Part shown: positions 1 to 5,788 of the stretch, piece after piece
Layout: each line of letters begins with the position of its first letter
Numbering within the stretch: position 1 is the stretch's first letter
Assembly (NCBI GenBank): GCA_043744255.1
Contig: JAYTVA010000064.1
Coordinates: 1 to 5,788 of the forward strand
Source of the DNA: UKL13-2 sp043744255
GTDB lineage: Bacteria; Pseudomonadota; Gammaproteobacteria; Burkholderiales; Usitatibacteraceae
Direction: 5' to 3'
DNA: 5,788 nucleotides
Notes under the pieces: generated by a model
Databases searched by the model: none
Told to the model about the DNA's origin: nothing
Seen by the model: the letters and a program-made list of their open reading frames with translations, nothing else
Made by a program: the position numbers and the translations under genes

Positions 1-9
1 GGGTTTCGG

Positions 10-630
10 CTATACCGTGCGATCCCGGTCGACTAAAGCAATGGTGTGCAAAATCTGCTCCGGCGCCGCGGCTAGTGGCGCCATCACCCAGCGATCGTAA
101 GCATCGTTTCCAATGCGCAAGATACCTGTATGCTGCGAACGATCGCCGTCCACGGCCGGATCTAGATCGTAGAAACCAAGCTTAAAACGCAGCGTTTCAA
201 TATCCGCTGCTTCACCGGTCAGAAATTTCCAGCCGGCGCCGATGCCGTGCTTCTGCACATAGTGATCTAACACTTCGGGCGTATCGTCTTTCGGGCGCAG
301 CGTGATCGAGTAAAAGAAAATGTCGCGCCCTACCCGATCTCCTAAGATTGCATGGACACGCTTGATAGTGGCCGTGTTCGCTGGGCATATGCCATCACAT
401 GTTGCGTACATCATGCTAAACACGACGATTTTGTTTTCCACTAGGTCTTGGTAGAAGCGCACGCGTTCGCCTTGGTGTGTGAGCACCTCGATATTTTCGA
501 AATAGGCCGCATCGAACATCTTACCCGTTACGTTGGCTGATTTTTGTTGCACGGTTATTGGCGCGGCGGCGTTGGCGCGACCCGTCATAAAGACAGCGCC
601 GAGTCCTGCGATCAAATGTCTGCGATTCAT
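10..630 (-). CDS. SCO1/SenC-family periplasmic copper chaperone / thiol-redox protein
   Basis: This 206-residue protein has a thioredoxin-like fold of the Sco type. The N-terminus (residues 1-21) looks like a cleavable signal: an Arg-Arg pair at 3-4, a short hydrophobic stretch and an ANA|AA site near residue 21. The twin arginine could make it a Tat substrate, but Sec export is equally possible. The Sco signature CxxxCP is present (C78, C82, P83), and the conserved distal histidine is probably H167 in SQHTG. In the family these three residues bind Cu(I)/Cu(II) or act in thiol redox during assembly of copper sites, classically CuA of cytochrome c oxidase. No oxidase subunit gene is visible; the neighbour 28 bp upstream is a multicopper oxidase, so I infer service to that enzyme. 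The start at 630 is supported by GGAG six bases before ATG. The stop is TAG at 12-10. The family call is firm; the client is an inference. Confidence 0.93.
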   Translation of the reverse strand: MNRRHLIAGLGAVFMTGRANAAAPITVQQKSANVTGKMFDAAYFENIEVLTHQGERVRFYQDLVENKIVVFSMMYATCDGICPANTATIKRVHAILGDRVGRDIFFYSITLRPKDDTPEVLDHYVQKHGIGAGWKFLTGEAADIETLRFKLGFYDLDPAVDGDRSQHTGILRIGNDAYDRWVMAPLAAAPEQILHTIALVDRDRTV

Positions 631-658
631 GTTCGTCTCCGATTCAGTTTAAACGCGG

Positions 659-2461
659 CTAAGCCTCGATATCCCAGCGCACCATCATTGCGTGGTCTTC
701 GTGTGCCAAGTTATGGCAATGCATGGGGTACTTGCCGACAAAATCACGGAAGCGCAAAAACACTCGGATGCGTTCGCCGGGATTGAGCACATACACGTCC
801 TTCCTGCCACGCTCCTGTGGTGGAATGGTGACACTGATGCCATCCGAGTTGAATCGCTGCAAAATGCGGCCCTCTTCGAAATGGATATGCACCGGATGCG
901 TCCAGCCGCCAGAGGGATTAATTAAGTCCCAAATCTCGGCGCTGCCCTTTCGTATCGTCGCACTGGTCTGGTTTAAATTGAAACTGCGCCCGTTGACGAT
1001 CCATCCCCCACCGCTACGATCGAACACCCACGTGCGCACTGGCACACTGCTCAAATCGGCAGGCATATCCGGCAGCGGGCGCAACTGCGTCGGCACACGG
1101 CTGGGGTCGACACCCAGACCACCCGGCGGATCGCGATCTACGCTGATTAGCATGACCTGATCGGAGTTAGCGATACTAAGAAGCCCTTTTTCTTGCTTTC
1201 GAGTACTGAGTTGCTTTAACCGGTTGATCAGAAGAATTTCTGTTCCAATAGGGTAGCGCGAAAAGTCGAACACGATGTCGGCACGCTCCGCCACCCCAAG
1301 GCGCAAACCGTGCGGACTGGCACCGGTCGACGTGCGCAAAGTGCTACTCGCAAGTGGAGCCGGCAGCAAATTGCCATCCGTTGCGATGTAGCTAAAACTC
1401 TGAACTTGCGTGGAATAACGAATAACGAAATACAGCTCATACAAACGCGTCGGACCACCGTTCAAGAAGCGAAAGCGATATTTACGCCGCGCCACGTTGA
1501 GTTTGGGCTGAATCGCGCCGTTGAGCACAATTTTGTCGCCCAGCACGCCCTCGGGGTCGAGTTGATTCCAGTACAGTTGCCCGTTTGGCGCAAAGCGCTT
1601 GTCCTGCACCAAGATTGGGATATCGTACTCGCCGCTTGGCAATCGCAGGGCTTCTGGATTAGGATCGTTCTCGTCACCCGAATCGATTTTGTCGGACAAC
1701 AAGTAAAATCCCGCTAGACCTTTGTAGACATTCGCAGCGGTCGAATCCAAGGTGTGGTCGTGAAACCATAAGGTGCCGAGCGCTTCGCGCGGATCACCAT
1801 CGGTGTCGGGAAAATCCTCGAAACCGGCATAGACGTTGGGATACAAGTGATCCTTGAACATCCCCGGCGCGCTCAACGTTGGGCCGGCCAAGGTTGGGCT
1901 GAAGTAATCTGACGGGAAACCGTCGCTTTCCGAGGCGCAGTGTAAATTGTGTAAGTGCATTGAGATTTCCGGCGAGCCGAAGCCAACATGATTTTGCGGT
2001 AATTCGTTGTAGACGCGCATCAAGGTCGGCTTGCCGTAACGAGCGTGTATCGTCGGGCCGGGATAGGTTCCGTTGTAGCCCCAAATCGGCTGCGGTGGAA
2101 TCGCGGGAGCGTTCGTGAACGAGTGGATTGCCTCTTGTACGCGCAATTCGTAGGTATTCGGTTCGCGGTTGTATATAACTCGCCATTTTTGATGACTGTT
2201 TCGACCGCATTCACCGCTACCAATATTTGCGGGCCCCGTTGCGACGGGGTCAAGCGGCGTTTGCGTCAACACCTGTGGAATTGGCAGCGCCTGGGTCCAC
2301 TCGTAGCCCACCGTGGATGGGCTGGGCGGCAAAACGGGGACGACTTGCGCCTCGCTCTCACGCGAGGTGATGACTAGTGGCGCCGCCGTGGCGACGATAC
2401 TTTCTTTGATAAATTTGCGGCGCTCGCTACTCTCGGGCGAGATTCTTTCTAATTTGACCAT
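659..2461 (-). CDS. Tat-exported three-domain multicopper oxidase (CotA/bilirubin oxidase/phenoxazinone synthase-like)
   Basis: This 600-residue enzyme should oxidise a phenolic, metal or similar substrate at a type 1 copper and reduce O2 to water at a trinuclear cluster. Four copper motifs are intact: HLH (169-171), HDH (234-236), HPVHIH (522-527) and HCHNLAHEDHAMM (581-593). By alignment to CotA, the type 1 ligands are H522, C582, H587 and M592; type 2 are H169 and H525; type 3 are H171, H234, H236, H527, H581 and H583. E588 matches the CotA glutamate that assists O2 reduction. The N-terminus ERRKFIK (residues 13-19) plus a hydrophobic stretch is a strong Tat signal, so export is as a folded protein. 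The frame stays open up to 2668, but I chose ATG at 2461: AAGGAG lies seven bases upstream and the Tat motif follows properly. The upstream extension would overlap the adaptor gene. The substrate (laccase-like, Mn(II), bilirubin-like) cannot be told from sequence. Confidence 0.94.
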   Translation of the reverse strand: MVKLERISPESSERRKFIKESIVATAAPLVITSRESEAQVVPVLPPSPSTVGYEWTQALPIPQVLTQTPLDPVATGPANIGSGECGRNSHQKWRVIYNREPNTYELRVQEAIHSFTNAPAIPPQPIWGYNGTYPGPTIHARYGKPTLMRVYNELPQNHVGFGSPEISMHLHNLHCASESDGFPSDYFSPTLAGPTLSAPGMFKDHLYPNVYAGFEDFPDTDGDPREALGTLWFHDHTLDSTAANVYKGLAGFYLLSDKIDSGDENDPNPEALRLPSGEYDIPILVQDKRFAPNGQLYWNQLDPEGVLGDKIVLNGAIQPKLNVARRKYRFRFLNGGPTRLYELYFVIRYSTQVQSFSYIATDGNLLPAPLASSTLRTSTGASPHGLRLGVAERADIVFDFSRYPIGTEILLINRLKQLSTRKQEKGLLSIANSDQVMLISVDRDPPGGLGVDPSRVPTQLRPLPDMPADLSSVPVRTWVFDRSGGGWIVNGRSFNLNQTSATIRKGSAEIWDLINPSGGWTHPVHIHFEEGRILQRFNSDGISVTIPPQERGRKDVYVLNPGERIRVFLRFRDFVGKYPMHCHNLAHEDHAMMVRWDIEA

Positions 2462-2473
2462 TTCGTTGCTCCT
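2462..2473 (-). promoter_or_regulatory. Ribosome binding site that fixes the multicopper oxidase start
   Basis: Read on the minus strand, AAGGAG is followed by CAACGAA and then the ATG at 2461. This is a near-consensus Shine-Dalgarno sequence with a seven-base spacer. It supports starting the oxidase here rather than 207 bases upstream, where the same frame is still open. Confidence 0.85.
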
Positions 2474-2521
2474 TATGGTTTTAGTTTCAATACTGCCGGC
2501 ACCGATCGCTTGTTGTTCAAC

Positions 2522-2550
2522 TTTCAGCCTCGCTCGCGGTGCCCAGTCAA
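2522..2550 (-). promoter_or_regulatory. Weak sigma70-like promoter candidate for the oxidase/Sco pair
   Basis: On the minus strand, TTGACT (2550-2545) is a good -35 match. After 17 bases comes CTGAAA (2527-2522), a poor -10. A T-rich tract lies upstream at 2581-2574. The position, about 60 bases before the oxidase ATG and inside the longest gap of the window, makes a promoter plausible. The -10 is weak enough that this could be chance. Confidence 0.22.
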
Positions 2551-2573
2551 TCTCCCACTCGTTTACTACTAGC

Positions 2574-2609
2574 AAAAAAAACAACTCGATTAGACGTCTC
2601 GGTAACGTC
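2574..2609 (-). terminator. Weak terminator-like element after the adaptor gene
   Basis: Thirteen bases past the adaptor stop codon, the minus strand can form a 6-bp stem (GACGTT with GACGTC, one G-U pair, 5-base loop; 2609-2593). A run of eight T follows at 2581-2574. However, 11 bases separate the stem from the T run and the stem is short, so it is not a canonical intrinsic terminator. It may give partial attenuation, or the T run may serve as an upstream promoter element. Confidence 0.25.
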
Positions 2610-2621
2610 CCTGTAAGCCCA

Positions 2622-3995
2622 TCACATCTGCCGACCTGCTTTGCGGACAGTGGCGGCCAGCGGGTCAATTAAATATTGCAATGCCGTTTGATTTGAACCT
2701 TCGATGTAAACCTCCGCCGGCATACCAGCCTGTAGCTTGATCTCGCTCGCAGCGAGTAGCGCATCCTCATCGGCAGCGATCATTACACTGTAGTACGGCT
2801 GGCCGTGTTCGCGGTCAACTAAGCGATCGGCTGAAACGTAGGTTACTTTGCCTTTCACCATCGAACTCTTGCGATATTTGAAGGCAGTGAATTTGACACG
2901 AGCGGGCTGCCCCCGCAGGACGTTACTGACGTCCTCGGGACGAATACGCGCCTCGACCATAAGCTTGACATCACTCGGCACAATATCGGCGATCGGCTCA
3001 CCGGCACGCACCACGGCGCCAGCAGAAGTGAACTTCAGGTCCATCACCTCGCCAGCGGCAGGCGCGACGACAACTTGGCGCGTAGCTGCGTCCTCGGACT
3101 TGCGCAATTCTTGCTCGATTTCCGCCAGGCGTGACGAGGTCGCCTTAAGTTGATCGCTGGCGCTGCGCACATAAGTATTTTGGATGGATTTGATTTTCAG
3201 GTCGCTGTCGGCGCGGCGCTGTTTGGCACGTGCAAGTTCCGAACGTTGCTCCTCGAGCCGCGATCCACGTTCGGCTACCGCACCTTCAAACTCCGCCAAG
3301 CGTGTTTGCGATATAAAGCCGCCTTTGACCAAGCGCTGATTGGCCTCGTAAACCTTCTGTTGTAGCGTGACCCCGCGTTGCGACTGCTCGATCTGCGCGA
3401 GCAAGGCCACAATTTCCTGCCCTACGCTGTCGCGCTGCACGTTCATCAGCGCGACTTCGCTGGTTAGCGAGTTGCGGCCGGCATCGAACAGCGATGTTTC
3501 CTTGGCGAGCGCTTGTTGGACGCGGGCATCGTTTTTCGCCGCTAATTGCAGCTCATTAGGAAACGAAATCCGCTCAGCTTGCAGTTGTTCTGCTTCGAGG
3601 CGCGCGAATTCCGCACGCTCGACACTGACCCGAAATGCCAAACGATTGCGATCGGCATCGACCCGCACGTCGCCCAGCACCAAGATCGGGTCGCCCGCTT
3701 TGACACTCTGTCCGTCGCGCACCAGCACTTCACGCACAATGCCGCCTTCCAGATGCTGCACCGGGCGGCGGTTTAAATCCACCTTGATATATGCCGGCGC
3801 GACCACCGCCATCGATAGTGGCGCGAACGCCATCCAAGCGCCGATTGGCACAATAGCGAACGCGATGATGGCCCAGCCGATCCGGGTCAGTTGTCTTGCG
3901 CGCTGGCGGCTGGTCCTCGGCGCTGGCACTGGTTCGGCTGGTTCATTCGCGGCGTCGAGGGAATCGACGTCATCCGGCATAGTTGCTCTGATCAT
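2622..3995 (-). CDS. HlyD/PrtE-family type I secretion periplasmic adaptor (membrane fusion protein)
   Basis: This 457-residue adaptor should link the inner-membrane ABC exporter to a TolC-like outer-membrane channel. A short charged, Pro-rich cytoplasmic N-terminus is followed by one membrane segment at about 38-59. The first half of a lipoyl-like domain follows (HLEGGIV, 81-87, then VLVRDGQSVKAGDPIL to 105). A long helical, coiled-coil-prone hairpin spans about 115-300 and is rich in Glu, Arg, Gln and Ala. The second lipoyl half (APAAGEV, 311-317) and a beta-barrel/C-terminal region ending in GMPAEVYIEG (424-433) complete it. That C-terminal motif and the length fit the PrtE/AprE/LapC-like type I secretion branch rather than RND-efflux adaptors. 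The start at 3995 is supported by AAGGCG about seven bases upstream; an internal ATG at residue 6 has worse spacing. The exporter gene ends 29 bp upstream, so the two are almost certainly cotranscribed. The stop is TGA at 2624-2622. Confidence 0.95.
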   Translation of the reverse strand: MIRATMPDDVDSLDAANEPAEPVPAPRTSRQRARQLTRIGWAIIAFAIVPIGAWMAFAPLSMAVVAPAYIKVDLNRRPVQHLEGGIVREVLVRDGQSVKAGDPILVLGDVRVDADRNRLAFRVSVERAEFARLEAEQLQAERISFPNELQLAAKNDARVQQALAKETSLFDAGRNSLTSEVALMNVQRDSVGQEIVALLAQIEQSQRGVTLQQKVYEANQRLVKGGFISQTRLAEFEGAVAERGSRLEEQRSELARAKQRRADSDLKIKSIQNTYVRSASDQLKATSSRLAEIEQELRKSEDAATRQVVVAPAAGEVMDLKFTSAGAVVRAGEPIADIVPSDVKLMVEARIRPEDVSNVLRGQPARVKFTAFKYRKSSMVKGKVTYVSADRLVDREHGQPYYSVMIAADEDALLAASEIKLQAGMPAEVYIEGSNQTALQYLIDPLAATVRKAGRQM

Positions 3996-4024
3996 TATTG
4001 TTCGCCTTTTTGTTAGATGTGAGC

Positions 4025-5719
4025 TTAACCGAACGCCGTGACTTTTTCGTCGGCGACGATTTGGGTTTTACGCTGCATTGCTTTCATTACTTCGGCAGCG
4101 GGGCCGAACTGCTGCATGCGGCCACCTTCCAACACGAGTATCTTGTCGACATGGGCGATCAAAGATGGGCGGTGCGTGACAACAACTGACGTTACGCCTT
4201 CGCTACGCAGCCCACTCAGCGCTTGGGCGAGAGCAATCTCCCCCGCGCCGTCGAGATTGGAATTTGGTTCATCGAGAATCACCAAACGCGGATTGCCGTA
4301 CAGCGCGCGCGCGAGCGCGATGCGTTGACGTTGCCCAGGTGATAGGCGCACGCCTTGCTCGCCCACTTGTGTGTCGTAACCTTGCGGCAAGTTCAAAATA
4401 AGTTCGTGCACGTTGGCGCGATTGGCCGCCAACACGACCGCTTCAGAATCGACTTCGCCGAGCCGTGCGATGTTGTCGGCGACACTGCCGTCGAACAACT
4501 CGACATCTTGGGGAACATAGCCGATCCACTTGCCCAGATCGTCCCGTGGCCAATAGGCAACATCGGCGCCATCCAAGCGCACGTTGCCCGCGGCCGGCCG
4601 CCACACGCCTGTCAACAAGCGCGCCAGCGTAGACTTACCGGCACCGCTTGGGCCGATGACCGCCATGGCCTCGCCTGGGGCGAGCGCTAACGCGATGCCT
4701 TGCAGCATGAGGCCGTCCGATCCCGGCGCACGGTAAGCGACACCTTCCACAGTCAAGCGGCCCTCAGGGCAAGGCAAAGCCAAATACGGCGCGCGTTCTT
4801 CGTCAAAGCCTTTGGACAATTCCTTTAAGCGACCGTAGGCCGCGCGTGCATCGGTGAGCGTACGCCAACTGGCGACCAGTTGTTCAACGGGTTGCACAGC
4901 GCGACCCAGCAGCACCGTGGTGGCAATCATGATACCGCCCGACGCTTCGCCGCTGAGGACCAAGTAGGCACCCAACGACATCATCAATACTTGAATCGCT
5001 TGACGAAAAAAACGTGTTAACGCCGCAAAGGCGACACTCACGCGGCTGGCACTGGTTTGCTGGTTTGCTAAACGATCTTGTAGCGCGCGCCAACGTTGCA
5101 GCAAGTTCTCGGTCATGCCAAGTGCCTGCAACACCTCGGCGTTGCGCAGCGAGCTTTCAACATATTGTGACGCTCGCGCCCCCTCTTTTTGCAAGGTGTC
5201 CAGTGCCGGACGGCTCAAGAAATCATTCAGCCATGCCATCGCCAACATAAGCAACGCCGCGATCGCGGCGCCGACGCCGAGCGCAGGATGAAACATCCAA
5301 ATGACCAGTACGTACACCACCACCCACGGTGCATCAAACAACGCGATGAGGGCATTAGCCGAGAAGAGATTACGTAGTGTTGCCACATCGCGCATGCCGC
5401 TTGGTTTAGCGCCGTGCGGCACGCGCGCGGTGTAGGCCACGACAAAATTCACCACCGGCGGCGAAAGCTTTTCGTCGATCAGCGTGCCAAGCACGTTCTG
5501 CAAGCGATTGCGCACGTAATCGAGAAACAGCAAGATGATCAGCGCCATCGCCGTTCCGCCCAATAACACCACCAGCGTTTCCTGGCTGTTACTGGTTAGC
5601 ACGCGATCGAACACTTGCAACATGAAGATCGCGGGCACTAAAAACAGCAAATTGATAAAAAAAGAAAATACGGCGACACAACGCAGCAACGGTCGCAATT
5701 CGGCGAGTAGGGATTTCAT
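4025..5719 (-). CDS. Type I secretion ABC exporter, permease-ATPase fusion (PrtD/AprD/RsaD-like)
   Basis: This 564-residue half-transporter is expected to act as a homodimer in the inner membrane, powering one-step export of a protein with a C-terminal signal. The N-terminal membrane domain has hydrophobic segments near 14-34, 48-68, 130-147, 149-164 and 240-275. The region around residues 20-40 (INLLFLVP then MLQVFDRVL) is typical of the PrtD branch. The ATPase domain has Walker A GPSGAGKST (356-364, K362), Q-loop Q404, signature LSPGQ (459-463), Walker B VILDEP (480-485, E484), D-loop SNLD (487-490) and H-loop H516. The string EPNSNLD is characteristic of these exporters. There is no N-terminal C39 peptidase or HlyB-like peptidase-like domain, which fits RTX protease, lipase or S-layer exporters and argues against bacteriocin export. 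The Shine-Dalgarno before the ATG is poor (GAAAG, 11 bases away). The cargo is not encoded in the window. Confidence 0.95.
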   Translation of the reverse strand: MKSLLAELRPLLRCVAVFSFFINLLFLVPAIFMLQVFDRVLTSNSQETLVVLLGGTAMALIILLFLDYVRNRLQNVLGTLIDEKLSPPVVNFVVAYTARVPHGAKPSGMRDVATLRNLFSANALIALFDAPWVVVYVLVIWMFHPALGVGAAIAALLMLAMAWLNDFLSRPALDTLQKEGARASQYVESSLRNAEVLQALGMTENLLQRWRALQDRLANQQTSASRVSVAFAALTRFFRQAIQVLMMSLGAYLVLSGEASGGIMIATTVLLGRAVQPVEQLVASWRTLTDARAAYGRLKELSKGFDEERAPYLALPCPEGRLTVEGVAYRAPGSDGLMLQGIALALAPGEAMAVIGPSGAGKSTLARLLTGVWRPAAGNVRLDGADVAYWPRDDLGKWIGYVPQDVELFDGSVADNIARLGEVDSEAVVLAANRANVHELILNLPQGYDTQVGEQGVRLSPGQRQRIALARALYGNPRLVILDEPNSNLDGAGEIALAQALSGLRSEGVTSVVVTHRPSLIAHVDKILVLEGGRMQQFGPAAEVMKAMQRKTQIVADEKVTAFG

Positions 5720-5760
5720 GTTTTAGTTATCTTTCGTTTGCACGGCTTCAAGGTTAAAAC

Positions 5761-5788
5761 CCGCGGGCACGATCGCTCGTGCCCGCGG
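5761..5788 (-). terminator. GC-rich hairpin, probable intrinsic terminator or attenuator upstream of the exporter
   Basis: The 12-base arms CCGCGGGCACGA and TCGTGCCCGCGG are perfectly complementary with a 4-base loop. Read on the minus strand, the stem is followed directly by GTTTTAACC, a short U tract. This is the layout of a rho-independent terminator for a minus-strand gene lying beyond the right edge, ending 41 bases before the exporter ATG. The U tract is short, so read-through into the exporter is likely. The arms may extend past the window edge, and termination in the other direction cannot be judged. Confidence 0.7.

Noticed and set aside
647..654. GTTTAAAC palindrome between the oxidase and Sco genes
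   Set aside because: An 8-base palindrome alone in a 28-base gap is not enough to call an operator; no second half-site or spacing pattern is visible.
723..1160. Plus-strand open frames of about 80-220 codons opposite the real genes (for example 723-1160, 1310-1717 and 3367-4041)
   Set aside because: They lie antisense to clearly functional genes, show no recognisable family motifs, and have low-complexity Ser/Arg/Thr-rich composition typical of the opposite strand of GC-rich coding DNA.
72..2384. An 11-base repeat CTAGTGGCGCC at 72-82 and 2374-2384
   Set aside because: Both copies are inside coding regions, far apart, with no further similarity around them; consistent with chance and shared codon use.
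659..2461. The oxidase as the cargo of the adjacent type I exporter
   Set aside because: It has a strong N-terminal Tat signal, no glycine-rich RTX nonapeptides, and its C-terminus ends right after the copper motif, leaving no room for a type I secretion signal.
5720..5760. Promoter-like TTGAAG plus TAACTA (16-base spacer) between the hairpin and the exporter
   Set aside because: The -10-like element sits only seven bases before the ATG, so transcription would start at or inside the start codon. The match is also weak; more likely chance in an AT-rich leader.

Overview
The window carries four complete genes, all on the minus strand and in the same order of transcription (right to left): a type I secretion ABC exporter (5719-4025), its HlyD-family membrane fusion partner (3995-2622), a Tat-signal three-domain multicopper oxidase (2461-659) and a SCO1/SenC-type copper chaperone (630-10). 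Together they fill almost the whole window. No tRNA, rRNA, CRISPR, insertion sequence or plus-strand gene could be supported. The envelope architecture (PrtD/PrtE-type exporter and adaptor, Tat-exported cuproenzyme, periplasmic Sco protein) points to a Gram-negative bacterium, most likely a proteobacterium with moderately high GC. I cannot place it at genus level.

Layout: at the right edge (5761-5788) lies a perfect 12-bp GC-rich stem with a 4-nt loop. Read on the minus strand, it is followed by GTTTT. It looks like an intrinsic terminator for a gene beyond the window, 41 bp before the exporter start. The exporter and adaptor genes are 29 bp apart and surely cotranscribed. A 160-bp spacer separates the adaptor from the oxidase. 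It holds an 8-nt T run, a weak hairpin and a weak promoter-like sequence, so the oxidase/chaperone pair may be its own transcription unit. Oxidase and chaperone are 28 bp apart, each with a good Shine-Dalgarno sequence.

How the genes may work together: the exporter and adaptor form the inner-membrane part of a type I secretion system of the kind that exports RTX-type proteins with C-terminal signals. The cargo gene and the TolC-like outer-membrane gene are not here; the cargo is probably just upstream, past the terminator. The oxidase has all twelve expected copper-ligand positions and a CotA/bilirubin-oxidase-like C-terminal motif. The adjacent Sco protein, encoded without any cytochrome oxidase genes, is best explained as a copper-delivery or thiol-redox partner for that oxidase. 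Whether the secretion pair and the copper pair are functionally linked is the main open question. The individual families are well known, and I found no clear evidence of an entirely new system.
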